A stretch of DNA of 64,000 nucleotides from UBA6049 sp965662345 (GTDB taxonomy: Bacteria; Bacteroidota; Bacteroidia; Flavobacteriales_G; Salibacteraceae), in assembly GCA_965662345.1 (NCBI GenBank), contig CBFIHE010000014.1:1-64000 (forward strand), read 5' to 3'. Each line of letters opens with the position of its first letter. Within the stretch, counting starts at the first letter, position 1. Positions 35,590 through 44,911 of this stretch are shown here, piece by piece. Made by a program: the position numbers and the translations under genes. Under the pieces are notes generated by a model. It was given only the letters and a program-made list of their open reading frames with translations, made no database searches and had not been told where the DNA came from.

Positions 35590-37149
35590 ATGAACAGACT
35601 AATAATAACAATAAATAGATTTTTAAAATTTTCTTTTTGTTTTTATTGGTTGTTAATTCCCTTTTTCGCGACTGCACAAGAAGCGATAAATCCAGATGGA
35701 TATAACGTGTTCTATTACCCAAATGGAAATAAATCGAGTGAGGGGAATTTCAAGAACGGAAAGCCAGAAGGATTTTGGAAAACGTATTTTGAAAACGGCA
35801 GCTTAAAGAGCGAGGGAAACCGTAAAAATCATCAGCTAGATAGTCTGTGGCTTTTCTTTAACCCAGATGGTACCCTCAAGCAAGAGATCATGTACCGTAA
35901 CGATGTAAAACACGGCACGCAAAAGAATTATAACAAAGAAGGATTACTTGTATCTCTAGAGCGGTTTGAACATGATACGCTTAATGGGTTTACGGAGTAT
36001 TATAACCCTGAAAATCAGCATTTAAAAGAAATGAAACCTTTTGAGAATGGAAGGGCTGTTGGTGTTGGTTATGAGTTTGCACCAGATGGTAGGGTTATAT
36101 CTATTGTGAATTATGAGGCAGGTTATATAAAAGATCGAGAATCTGTAAATAAAATAGATGCAAAGGGTTTAAAACAAGGCAGGTGGGTTGAGTTTTACGA
36201 AGATGAACCTGGATTTCTAGTTCGTGTAGAAGGAAGGTATAAAGACAATTTAAAGAACGGATATTTTAGGGAGTATGACAAAAAAGGATTGTTGCTCACC
36301 ACTACTAAATATGTAAACGGTGAGGTAATGGAGAATGTGGAAGAATTAATGGCGGTAGACATTGAACGCGACTTCCACCCAAATGCCCAAGTAAAACAGG
36401 AACGCACGTATTTGGGAGGGCAACCTCATGGTGTATGGAAAGAGTATAACGATACAGGAGTTGTAGTGAACTCAAAATTATATAAACGAGGTGTACTACT
36501 CGGAGAGGGAATTATTGATGCAGAAGGCATTAAACAGGGGTTCTGGAAGGAGTTTTATACTACAGGAGAGTTGAGAGCAGAAGGGGAGTATTTAGATGGA
36601 GCAAGATATAAGGATTGGAAGTTTTACCACATTAATGGTAATCTAGAGCAAAAAGGTAGATATAGAGAAGGTGGCTTAGAGCAAGGAGAGTGGCGCTGGT
36701 ACTACGATGATAAGAAGCTGCGTAGAATTGAAGTATACAGAAAAGGAAAAGAAGATGGTGAGGTCATAGAGTACGATAAAGAAGGAGAGGAATTACTTAC
36801 AGGATCATACTACGAAGGATTAGAAGATGGTGATTGGATGATAAGAAGTGGAGAATACAGAGAAAGGGGTAAGTATACAGAAGGATTAAAGCAAGGAGAA
36901 TGGATTCACTATTTCCTGGCAACAGATGAAATTGCGTTTAAAGGAACCTACATAGAAGGATTACCAGACGGCAAACACACATACTTTTATGATAACGGTA
37001 AAAAAATGCTTGAAGGAAAGTATCAAATGGGACTCAAGCAAGGAGATTGGAAACGTTACAGTGAAGATGGTCTATTGTTGCTCACTATTAGATACAAAGA
37101 CGGTGTAACCAAAAAGCTAGACGGAAGAAAAGTAAAAGCAGAAAAATAA
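35590..37149 (+). CDS. Exported MORN-repeat (YwqK-like) protein
   Basis: 519 residues. The N-terminus is a signal sequence with a hydrophobic run ending near FATAQ. The rest consists of about 15 MORN_2 repeats of the form G-x-W-x-x-Y-x-x-x-G-x-L-x-x-E-G, for example GFWKTYFENG and GEWRWYY. Such repeats form extended beta-hairpin stacks. In Bacteroidota they often appear in exported proteins of unknown role, sometimes named after YwqK antitoxins; there is no toxin gene nearby, so that label would mislead. ATG 35590 is chosen over TTG 35566. Confidence 0.85.
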   Translation: MNRLIITINRFLKFSFCFYWLLIPFFATAQEAINPDGYNVFYYPNGNKSSEGNFKNGKPEGFWKTYFENGSLKSEGNRKNHQLDSLWLFFNPDGTLKQEIMYRNDVKHGTQKNYNKEGLLVSLERFEHDTLNGFTEYYNPENQHLKEMKPFENGRAVGVGYEFAPDGRVISIVNYEAGYIKDRESVNKIDAKGLKQGRWVEFYEDEPGFLVRVEGRYKDNLKNGYFREYDKKGLLLTTTKYVNGEVMENVEELMAVDIERDFHPNAQVKQERTYLGGQPHGVWKEYNDTGVVVNSKLYKRGVLLGEGIIDAEGIKQGFWKEFYTTGELRAEGEYLDGARYKDWKFYHINGNLEQKGRYREGGLEQGEWRWYYDDKKLRRIEVYRKGKEDGEVIEYDKEGEELLTGSYYEGLEDGDWMIRSGEYRERGKYTEGLKQGEWIHYFLATDEIAFKGTYIEGLPDGKHTYFYDNGKKMLEGKYQMGLKQGDWKRYSEDGLLLLTIRYKDGVTKKLDGRKVKAEK

Positions 37150-37151
37150 AA

Positions 37152-37176
37152 ATGCCTCGCTAGCTTAGCGAGGCAT
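37152..37176. terminator. Bidirectional terminator between convergent genes
   Basis: ATGCCTCGCTA (37152-37162) pairs perfectly with TAGCGAGGCAT (37166-37176) around a 3-base loop. T-rich sequence follows on the plus strand and TTTTTATTTTTC on the minus strand, so it can serve both the MORN gene and the gene ending at 37210. Confidence 0.85.
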
Positions 37177-37209
37177 CTTTAATTTCTTTATTGGTGAACT
37201 TCTGAAATA

Positions 37210-37665
37210 TTAATCACTCATAACAAATTTAGGCATGAAAAATATTGCGGCCGCGCCTGCAATAATATGCATTGGTATTGTAAACAATGCAAATCCTTCA
37301 GGAACTTCTCCGTTAGCGAAAAATGGTCCCATTTGTTCTGGATTAAGCGGTCCATAAAGGCTAGCTAGAAATACTAAAACACCAAGGCTAACAAAAATAC
37401 GTGTTCCTCTAGCGGCATTTTTTGTAGAAATGCCGTAGTAAAAGAAACCCGCAATAACCATTGGAATAAAAGAAAATACACTTACACTCATAGCATCAAC
37501 ACCTGGAGGTGTATCATGACCTGAAATGATAGGATAAGCTAGAATCCATAAATTATTACCAATACCCGCTATTAAACCTGCGATAACACCTGCGATACTA
37601 TACTTCCAGATTGAGAATTGCAGTGTAGATTGTTCTGTGTTTGCTTGTACTGTTTCCGTTGCCAT
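37210..37665 (-). CDS. Four-helix membrane protein, DUF6069-like
   Basis: 151 residues with four membrane helices (about 23-45, 63-83, 89-108 and 127-147). The layout and the first helix (AGVIAGLIAGIGNNLW) recall DUF6069-type small membrane proteins; the match is from memory and weak. Function unknown. It stands alone between a terminator and a 128-base gap that separates it from tolC. Confidence 0.65.
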   Translation of the reverse strand: MATETVQANTEQSTLQFSIWKYSIAGVIAGLIAGIGNNLWILAYPIISGHDTPPGVDAMSVSVFSFIPMVIAGFFYYGISTKNAARGTRIFVSLGVLVFLASLYGPLNPEQMGPFFANGEVPEGFALFTIPMHIIAGAAAIFFMPKFVMSD

Positions 37666-37793
37666 ATTGTGTTATTTAGAAGTTCTCTTTAAAATTAGCG
37701 AAAAATTTTAACCAATTCCAAATATCTGAGTCTGAATATTATAGAAAGGCTAATCTTTATATAAAGACACAGATATAACACAAAGAGTTGCCT

Positions 37794-39122
37794 CTAGGGT
37801 GCAACTAGGCTTCCAGTAAGTCTACTCAAGTTGGTTCTAGAGCGTATTACTTCATAAGCAGTAGTAAGTCTTGAAAAACTGCTCCTGATGTAGCGTATTT
37901 GAATATCTCTGAACTCAAATGAGGTAATACTGCCAGCATTGAATTTTTCTTTACCTATTTCTAGGTTTAAGGCGGCATTTTCTACGCTCTCTCTAGCTAT
38001 ACCCAGCAATTGAACTTGACTTTGATAGGTATCATAAGCATTATAAAGTTCTTGCATAACAGCTTGGGTAGCTTGGTCCGTTTTTGTTGCAGATATAGCT
38101 TCTTGCGCTTTGGCGTTTTCAATAGCGGTTCTTACTTTACCACCATCATATAACCTGTAACTCAATGTTACATTTACAAAGTAATTGAGCGTTCGTCCAG
38201 AATTTTCTTCTACAAATGGATCTCCTGTAAAGTTGTTTTCTCCATCAATAATGGTATTGAATCTAGAATCATTGATGCCTGCAGCAACAGATAATGAAGG
38301 ATAAAGAGCAGATTTTTGAAGTCGGGTATCTTGTCTTCTTAGTTCTTGATCTAAGTAGGCAAGCTTTATATTCTGATTGTTTTCTAGTGCGGCTTCTCGC
38401 AGTACTTCTAAATAGAATATCTCTGGCTGGGGAAGCACAGAATCTGTAAAAACAAATCCTGTATCCATGGGTAAAGCCAACAACGTATGTAAAGCGCGTT
38501 CTGCAGTACGTTGTTGAATTTGTTGGTTTATGTAGTTGGTGCTGTCAGTGAAGTATGCATCTTTAGCTTGAAGCAAATCAAATGTACCTGCAGCTCCTAG
38601 CTCTGCTTTGGTACTTACATAACTAAATTCATCTCTAGATAAACGTTTTACATCACCAAGTACTTTCAGGTTCTCTTTTTGAAGAACAGCATTGTAATAA
38701 GCAAGTACAATACCTTCAATGGTATTTTGTACTATCAATTCAGTATTCCCTGCACTTTGTAATTCTAGAACAGATAACCGTTCTCTATTCGCTAAAACAT
38801 TAAACCCGTTGAAGAGTGTCCAATTGAGATCTGCCGCAGGGCGGATGCTATGTGTTTCAATAACCCCGTTTAAGAAGCTTGCTGGATTATCTTGATCATT
38901 CCAATTATTAGTTTGACCCGCACTAAGCGTAATTGTGGGTAATCCTCCAGCATTACCAAACGTATTGCTGTTTTCAGCTATCCCTTGCTGCTGCTTAGAT
39001 ATGATAATGCCGTAGTTGTTAGCCAGTCCTAATTGAATGGCATCAGACAATGATAATGAGGTTTGACTACTACCAGAAACAAAAGAGAGAACAAGAATGA
39101 GGAGAGATATTATACGTGTCAT
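37794..39122 (-). CDS. TolC-family outer-membrane efflux protein
   Basis: 442 residues. Signal peptide ends near SGSSQT. The sequence is made of long helices with the repeated architecture of outer-membrane efflux proteins (two OEP repeats, about 25-210 and 230-435). It would form the outer-membrane channel of the tripartite pump coded upstream. The start overlaps the stop of the RND gene by four bases (39119-39122), so the proteins are made together. Confidence 0.9.
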   Translation of the reverse strand: MTRIISLLILVLSFVSGSSQTSLSLSDAIQLGLANNYGIIISKQQQGIAENSNTFGNAGGLPTITLSAGQTNNWNDQDNPASFLNGVIETHSIRPAADLNWTLFNGFNVLANRERLSVLELQSAGNTELIVQNTIEGIVLAYYNAVLQKENLKVLGDVKRLSRDEFSYVSTKAELGAAGTFDLLQAKDAYFTDSTNYINQQIQQRTAERALHTLLALPMDTGFVFTDSVLPQPEIFYLEVLREAALENNQNIKLAYLDQELRRQDTRLQKSALYPSLSVAAGINDSRFNTIIDGENNFTGDPFVEENSGRTLNYFVNVTLSYRLYDGGKVRTAIENAKAQEAISATKTDQATQAVMQELYNAYDTYQSQVQLLGIARESVENAALNLEIGKEKFNAGSITSFEFRDIQIRYIRSSFSRLTTAYEVIRSRTNLSRLTGSLVAP

Positions 39123-42100
39123 GAATGCTCTTTCTCTTTAATTTCTTCAACGTGAGAATCATGCAATAATGCGGGTTCTACTTCTATCTGCAGTGGTTTC
39201 TTTCCGGTCCATAACCATCTAAAGGCTTTGTAAACATCATTGTAGAATAGCACTAAACTAGGGAAGAAAACAAGGATAAAGTAAGTTCCAAACAACACCC
39301 CGTATGCTACACTAATAGCCATTGGTACTAAGAACTGAGCTTGAAAACTTTGCTCCAATATAAGAGGATATAAACCAGCAACAGTAGTAGCCGAGGTAAG
39401 GATTATTGGTCTAAAACGAGATAAACCCGCAGAGCGGATAGCATCTTTTGGCGGTATCCCTGACCTAAGGTTACGATTGTAGGTATCTAAGAATACTACG
39501 GCATCGTTTACTAAGATTCCCATTAAAGCAATCATACCCCAAGCGCTTAAGATACTTACAGGATGACCCTCTATACCATGCCCTAACATGGAACTAAAGA
39601 TACCTATTGGAATAACGGTGATAATAAGTAGTCCTTGCCAGAGTGAATTGAAATTAAGGCTAATAACCAATACCATAAGCAATAAAGCAACAATGAGCAA
39701 GGTAGCCATGCTAGACATAGATTTGTTTGCATTACGCTGCTGTCCGCGAAATTCAACATCAACTTCTGGGAATTGCTTTTTGAGTTCACTTACGTGCTCA
39801 TTTCTAATATTTGCCAAAATCTCTGGTGTAGCGGCATAAGGATCTGTTTGATCTGCTGTAATTTCTACTTCCCTAATTCCATCATAGTGCTTTATACTTA
39901 CTTCACCACGAACAATGGAGTAATCTACCAATTCATTCAAAGGAACTTCTAATCCTGCTGCGGTTTTAACCCGCATTTGTTCAAGCTGACCCATTGTTAA
40001 GCGGTCACTTTCTGGGTAACGCACCCAAACTTTAGCCTCATCTGTGCCAACAATTAATCGCTGAGCCTCTTCACCAAAGAAACCCTGTCTTATTTGACGA
40101 GATATTTCATTTTGGCTCAATCCTAACATATATGCTTTAGGTTTAAGCTCAATGTGCACTTCTCTTTTTCCAACCCCTGAATTGTCTTGAATATCTTTCA
40201 ATTCAGTCATGCCGTATAAACGGTCTTTCATGAATTGTGAAGCTTGTTTTAGTTGATCTATGTTATTTCCGCTAAGGGCAATAGAAACGGGTTTACCCCA
40301 TCGGTTTATACCACCAACCAAGAATTTATCGGCTTCTTTTACTTCACCAATATTAGCTTGAACCATGGCCGCTACATCAAAACTTGAAATAGGGAGACCT
40401 TCCACATCTAGGTTTACATTGATATTACCACAATGAGAACCGTTTTCTCCCATATTTCTGGTATATCCCAAGTTTACAGTGGTGTAGGTAATTACTTCTC
40501 TGTTGTATTTCGTTTCTAAAGAATCTCTAACCTCTGCTATTTTATTTTGAAAAAAGTCTAAATAGGCTTTTGTGTAGTCTTCACGTTCTCCTGGTTTAAA
40601 TGCTACTTCAACAGTGAAGTCATCAAATGGAATGGAAGGAAAGAATGTTGAATTGATGTATTTATTACTAACGAGAAATCCAATGAATAGGATGAATACA
40701 AGCGGCATGAAAACAGTTATTCTTCTGTATTTGAGAGACACATCTAGAAGTTCTGCATAAATATGATCTCGCATGTACTCAATTAATCGAGTAATGCGTT
40801 CTCTAAATTTACCTATTACGTTGGTTTTTAGTACCGTTTTAGAAGAGAGGTGTGCAGGTAAAACAAAGAAAGCTTCAATTAAAGAGAATGCGAGCGCAGC
40901 AATAACCACAAAAGCCATTTCACTCATACGTTCCATACCTTCAATAAATAGAAGTACAGAGAAAGCGATGATGGTGGTTAGAACAGACGTAAATACAGAA
41001 GAGGCAACTTCTGCGGTACCATCTATAGCTGCTCGGTATGGAGACTTTCCACGCTCAAAATGTGCATATACGTTTTCGGCAATAACAATTCCATCATCAA
41101 CTAGAATACCTACCACCAGGATCATTCCAAATAGTGAAATCATATTGATGCTCATACCATAGAAAGACCCTATGATGAACATACCTAAGAAAGAAATTGG
41201 TATTCCGGCTGCTACCCAAAAAGACAGCCGAACATTCAAGAATAACCCCAATGTTATAAGTACGAGTAATAACCCAATTAAACCATTCTCTAGCAATAGA
41301 TTAATACGCTGATTCAACAAGCTATAGAATGAGAACATAACAGTGAGTTCAGCATGTTCATTACTCTGGTTGAATTCTTCTACATAGGTTTCAATGGCAG
41401 CATCAATTGCACCCAAGTCTTCTCCATATCTTCTACTTACGGTAATAACAACAGACCGTTTTCCTTCTAAGAAAGACTGCTGAGGTACATCTGCAAAACG
41501 AAAAGAAATGTTGGCAACATCGCCCAGTCGTATGTAAGAACCATCTGTTTGTGAGCGAAGAACGATGTTCTCCATTTGGTCTGACCGAGTAGATTTAGCA
41601 TTAGCTCTTATCAGGAGCTCTTCCTTTTTAGTTTTTATGGAGCCAGCACTTAAATCACGGTTATTAGAACGGATAGCATTGACTACATCATCAAACCTTA
41701 GCCCATAGCGGAGTAGTTCTGTTTCTTTTATCTCTACTGAGAACTCAACTGTGGGATAACCTTTGATATCAATATCAGAGATTTCACCAGTGCGGAGTAA
41801 GTCACGCTCAATTTCTTCTGCGGTTTCCTTAAGCTCCATGAGAGACATATCACCTGTAAGGGCAATATAAGCTGCTCTACCGCTCATTTCAGAGGTTTTT
41901 TGCTTTACAACAACAGGTTTCTCTGCACCTACAGGAAAAGAAGAAATACCATCAACAGCATTTTTAACCTCGGCTAGTAGTTCTTCCATTTCTGTGCCTT
42001 GGTAGGCCGTAATCGTAACAGAAGAAACATTTTCTGATGAGGTTGAGGCAAGCTCTTCTATTTCTGCTATACCTTCAAGAGACTCTTCTATTTTAATGGT

Positions 42101-42292
42101 AATACCTTCTTCCATTTCTGTGGGAGAGGCACCCGGATAAGCAGTGTTTACAGTAATGATTACAGGCTCAAGTTCTGGAAAGAATGCCCGATCCATATTC
42201 ACGAAACTCAATGAACCGAACAATACCGTTAAAAAGATAATGGCGTTTGCCCAGATTGGGTTTTCTATAAAAAATTGAAAGGCTTTCTTCAT
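39119..42292 (-). CDS. RND multidrug efflux permease (AcrB/HAE1 type)
   Basis: 1057 residues with twelve membrane helices and two large periplasmic loops. The first helix region carries WANAIIFLTVLFG and the loop GxSPxEMEEGI, and DDGIVIAEN occurs in the helix 4 region with its relay Asp pair, consistent with proton-driven transport. The permease takes substrates from the periplasm or membrane through TolC using the proton gradient. The sequence is closest in style to the Bacteroidota pumps without assigned substrate. It is the middle gene of an adaptor-permease-channel operon, three bases after the adaptor. Confidence 0.95.
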   Translation of the reverse strand: MKKAFQFFIENPIWANAIIFLTVLFGSLSFVNMDRAFFPELEPVIITVNTAYPGASPTEMEEGITIKIEESLEGIAEIEELASTSSENVSSVTITAYQGTEMEELLAEVKNAVDGISSFPVGAEKPVVVKQKTSEMSGRAAYIALTGDMSLMELKETAEEIERDLLRTGEISDIDIKGYPTVEFSVEIKETELLRYGLRFDDVVNAIRSNNRDLSAGSIKTKKEELLIRANAKSTRSDQMENIVLRSQTDGSYIRLGDVANISFRFADVPQQSFLEGKRSVVITVSRRYGEDLGAIDAAIETYVEEFNQSNEHAELTVMFSFYSLLNQRINLLLENGLIGLLLVLITLGLFLNVRLSFWVAAGIPISFLGMFIIGSFYGMSINMISLFGMILVVGILVDDGIVIAENVYAHFERGKSPYRAAIDGTAEVASSVFTSVLTTIIAFSVLLFIEGMERMSEMAFVVIAALAFSLIEAFFVLPAHLSSKTVLKTNVIGKFRERITRLIEYMRDHIYAELLDVSLKYRRITVFMPLVFILFIGFLVSNKYINSTFFPSIPFDDFTVEVAFKPGEREDYTKAYLDFFQNKIAEVRDSLETKYNREVITYTTVNLGYTRNMGENGSHCGNINVNLDVEGLPISSFDVAAMVQANIGEVKEADKFLVGGINRWGKPVSIALSGNNIDQLKQASQFMKDRLYGMTELKDIQDNSGVGKREVHIELKPKAYMLGLSQNEISRQIRQGFFGEEAQRLIVGTDEAKVWVRYPESDRLTMGQLEQMRVKTAAGLEVPLNELVDYSIVRGEVSIKHYDGIREVEITADQTDPYAATPEILANIRNEHVSELKKQFPEVDVEFRGQQRNANKSMSSMATLLIVALLLMVLVISLNFNSLWQGLLIITVIPIGIFSSMLGHGIEGHPVSILSAWGMIALMGILVNDAVVFLDTYNRNLRSGIPPKDAIRSAGLSRFRPIILTSATTVAGLYPLILEQSFQAQFLVPMAISVAYGVLFGTYFILVFFPSLVLFYNDVYKAFRWLWTGKKPLQIEVEPALLHDSHVEEIKEKEHS

Positions 42293-42295
42293 TGC

Positions 42296-43420
42296 TTATT
42301 TCAATCCAGAAAATTTTTGATTCTGACTAAATGCAGATATAGGTTCTATAACTACCTCAGTTCCGTTTTTTAACCCCGATACAATGAATGTTTCCGCATT
42401 GGTTTTTTCAATGGTAACAGATTGTGCGTTGAGGCTGCTATCTGCTAATACGTAAAGCTGATCTGCATTAAGCATTGCTCGTCTGGGTAACTCTACGGCA
42501 TTTGAGATAACACCTGAAGAAATAGTGGTGTTTACAAACATTCCAGATACAAGGTAATTTCCTGTTTCTGGATTGTTTAAGCCAGCAAAAACGTCAATGG
42601 TTTGTGTATTTGGGTTGATGGAGCGAGTGATTCTACTGATTTCTGCGGTACCAATGAAATCTCCTCCTTTATTATAAAGTTTAACGGGTTGACCCCTTTT
42701 TATGAGGTGTAGATTGTCTACTTCTACTGGAATTTTAGCTTCTAGCTTATCTTCTTGGATTATGGTCGCAATGTTGTTTCCAGGATTTACGTTTGCTCCA
42801 GGCTCAGCAAAGACCTCTGTGAATGATCCTTTAAATGGAGCTGTTATGTTGTATTTAGCTAATCTGGCTTCGTCTGCTTTAATGCCATAGTATTCACCAA
42901 GAACATTTTTAGAAGCCAAGAAGGTCTTCTCTTTTGTACTTGATATTTTAGGCAGGGAAGGCAGGGCCTTATCTACATCTACATTTTCATAAAAGCTGAA
43001 CCACTTGCTGTAGGCGTCTGGGAAATCAATTTTTAAGTCAGCTAAAGCCAAGGCTAAGGCACTTAAGAAGGCACTTTTTCTGGATAGTAAGCCATATCTG
43101 GCTTCGGTTTGATCTACGCGAAACAATACATCGCCCTTGTTAAAGTTGGCTCCCGCTTTTAGCAATACATCGCCTTGAATAAGTTTACCACTAACCTCAG
43201 CGCTAAGGTTGATGTTGTTAAATGACATGAGCCTTCCATAACCCGTAAGTGTATATGGAATACTATCGTTTTGTACCGATAGCGTTTTCACATATTTAAC
43301 GGGTAGCTTACCAACTGCTCTTTTTTCTGTTTTTGGTGAAGATTTGGAGAAAATGAGGGACATGATTCCCACAATAATGGCTATCAGTACAGAGACTATG
43401 ATAAGTTGACGCCTGTTCAT
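42296..43420 (-). CDS. RND efflux periplasmic adaptor (HlyD/AcrA family)
   Basis: 374 residues. An N-terminal membrane anchor (about 6-26) is followed by lipoyl-like halves and a helical hairpin (about 65-180), and a beta-barrel domain to about 300. The adaptor links the permease to TolC across the periplasm. First gene in the operon; the 3-base gap to the permease argues for one transcript. No regulator gene is adjacent. Confidence 0.92.
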   Translation of the reverse strand: MNRRQLIIVSVLIAIIVGIMSLIFSKSSPKTEKRAVGKLPVKYVKTLSVQNDSIPYTLTGYGRLMSFNNINLSAEVSGKLIQGDVLLKAGANFNKGDVLFRVDQTEARYGLLSRKSAFLSALALALADLKIDFPDAYSKWFSFYENVDVDKALPSLPKISSTKEKTFLASKNVLGEYYGIKADEARLAKYNITAPFKGSFTEVFAEPGANVNPGNNIATIIQEDKLEAKIPVEVDNLHLIKRGQPVKLYNKGGDFIGTAEISRITRSINPNTQTIDVFAGLNNPETGNYLVSGMFVNTTISSGVISNAVELPRRAMLNADQLYVLADSSLNAQSVTIEKTNAETFIVSGLKNGTEVVIEPISAFSQNQKFSGLK

Positions 43421-43476
43421 GCCGAATAAATTTTCGCGAAGGTATGCATATGCCTTTCTAAAGAGGTTAAGTGTGC

Positions 43477-44523
43477 TTATTGTTCTTCGCGGTAATACAC
43501 TTTGTAATAGTTCATTCCCTTAACGGGGTCGAAACCGCGTTCAAGGTATTCTTTGGTTTCTTCGTTATTTAAGGCTAACTGAATTTGAATTCCGTTATCA
43601 AGCCTAATGAGGTCTTTGAATTTGCTTTTCGCCTTTTTAACTTGATTTGGTGCTATTTTCAATTCTTCTACCTCTTCATAACCATGCTGCTCTACCATGG
43701 TTTGGTGCTGATCCATGAATTGCTCTCGGTAAGCGGGGGTAGGTAATACTTCTTCCACAAATTCATTAGCATCAAAGGTTTCATTAGCTTGCAGGTAGTC
43801 CATGCTTTTGTGTACAACATCAAAACGTGCTGTGGTATCTTCATCTTCTGCCACAACTTCTTGTGCAAAGTTTTGAACCAATTCTAATGTGTTTTTGGTG
43901 TAAGCGAAAGAGACATCGTCTGCCTTTATGTTAAGAAACTTCTCTACCCAAAAGCGAGACTCTTCATTTACGCTATCTATAGCTAGTACACGAAATCCTT
44001 CTTCTTGCTCTGCATTGAAAATCAAAGCCCCTTTATCTAGCTTATTCAGACCAATGCCATGTCTCAAATCAATATGCAGTGAGTTGTTTTCTTCGTAGAA
44101 CTCTATAAAGCCACGTTTATTCTCGCACTTTACCAAAGCAACAGCTTCTAGAATTTCACCATCTAGAATGACTTCTTTCAGATGCGATACTATCAATTCT
44201 CCAGGTTTAATCATGGGGTGATCGCTGTGCGCGTACAAATGATTGGCTATGTTTTCTGAAAAAGGCATAAAGTCAATTTCCCCTGCGAAGAACTGCTTGC
44301 AGTAGTGATGAACTTCGTTCAATTCAATATCTGAGGAATGGGTAAACCGATGTTCTTCTTCTGCTTGCTTGAAGCCTTTTGAGAGAAAGGGTATAACCAC
44401 ATTTACAAGAGGTTCGTGTAAGGTTAGAGGTTGGTTAGAAAGAAATACACCCTGCTCTTTGTGGGCATTACCCACATTGTGAATGACAAGGTGATTCAGG
44501 ATAGAATCGTTTAAGAAAACCAT
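43477..44523 (-). CDS. Nucleoid-associated protein, NdpA/YejK-like
   Basis: 348 residues, close to the family length. It matches the nucleoid-associated NdpA type of protein in its N-terminal half (LNHLVIHNVGN, ELIVSHLKEVI) and in the C-terminal acidic/basic helices. Bacteroidota members are cytoplasmic and bind DNA; function otherwise unclear. ATG 44523 is chosen over TTG 44550 because MVFLNDSIL fits the family start. A 20-bp inverted repeat lies 66 bases upstream, between this gene and the divergent small gene. Confidence 0.8.
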   Translation of the reverse strand: MVFLNDSILNHLVIHNVGNAHKEQGVFLSNQPLTLHEPLVNVVIPFLSKGFKQAEEEHRFTHSSDIELNEVHHYCKQFFAGEIDFMPFSENIANHLYAHSDHPMIKPGELIVSHLKEVILDGEILEAVALVKCENKRGFIEFYEENNSLHIDLRHGIGLNKLDKGALIFNAEQEEGFRVLAIDSVNEESRFWVEKFLNIKADDVSFAYTKNTLELVQNFAQEVVAEDEDTTARFDVVHKSMDYLQANETFDANEFVEEVLPTPAYREQFMDQHQTMVEQHGYEEVEELKIAPNQVKKAKSKFKDLIRLDNGIQIQLALNNEETKEYLERGFDPVKGMNYYKVYYREEQ

Positions 44524-44588
44524 GAATGCGTATTTATGTAAACATGACAAAAATCAAACTTTCTATTGACTAGTATCATAATTGAATA

Positions 44589-44608
44589 AAATTAACTCTA
44601 GTTAATTT
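44589..44608. repeat. Perfect 20-bp inverted repeat (operator candidate)
   Basis: AAATTAACT (44589-44597) and AGTTAATTT (44600-44608) are perfect inverted arms of 9 bp separated by CT. It lies in the 136-base gap between divergent genes, a natural place for a dimeric repressor. No known family can be assigned. Confidence 0.5.
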
Positions 44609-44659
44609 GTTACCATTAAGTTCTTTAATTTGGTAGAATAACCTATAAACAGACAGTCT

Positions 44660-44848
44660 ATGAATAAAAGTAAGATGATCGCTTTAGTAGTTTGGCTAGT
44701 TACACTTATTCTACCTTTCAAGGCAGGTTTTCTAGATGAGATGAAGCCTAACATGTACACCTTAATCATGTTTGTTCTAACCTTATTAGGTGTGAGCATT
44801 GGCGCTTTTTTCTTCTCCAAAAAAGAAAACTCCTCGAAATTGGGGTAG
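44660..44848 (+). CDS. Small two-helix membrane protein
   Basis: 62 residues: a first membrane helix (about 6-24), a short polar loop (GFLDEMKPN) and a second helix (about 34-53) with a basic tail. Function unknown. A strong terminator follows, and the gene is divergent from the NdpA-like gene. The opposite strand has an overlapping frame of 72 codons, but it lacks helix character and looks like a shadow. Confidence 0.65.
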   Translation: MNKSKMIALVVWLVTLILPFKAGFLDEMKPNMYTLIMFVLTLLGVSIGAFFFSKKENSSKLG

Positions 44849-44881
44849 CTTGATTTGGTTTATATTGATTGATTGGAAGAA

Positions 44882-44911
44882 AGTCCTGTCTATTTAGGCA
44901 GGGCTTTTTTC
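44882..44911 (+). terminator. Intrinsic terminator after the small membrane protein gene
   Basis: AGTCCTGTC (44882-44890) pairs with GGCAGGGCT (44897-44905), with two G-U pairs, around loop TATTTA; six T follow. It overlaps the end of the convergent thioredoxin-like gene. Confidence 0.8.

Noticed and set aside
35495..35722. Open frame of 75 codons on the minus strand opposite the start of the MORN-repeat gene
   Set aside because: It lies over a coding signal peptide and a start region; its leucine-rich look is the reverse of the AAA/AAT-rich plus strand. No start context or neighbour supports it.
35590..37149. MORN-repeat protein as an antitoxin of a toxin-antitoxin pair
   Set aside because: The name YwqK is a database label; there is a signal peptide and no toxin gene on either side.
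37754..37767. Palindrome TCTTTATATAAAGA after tolC
   Set aside because: AT-only core with no T-run and no promoter-distal context; short AT palindromes are common here.
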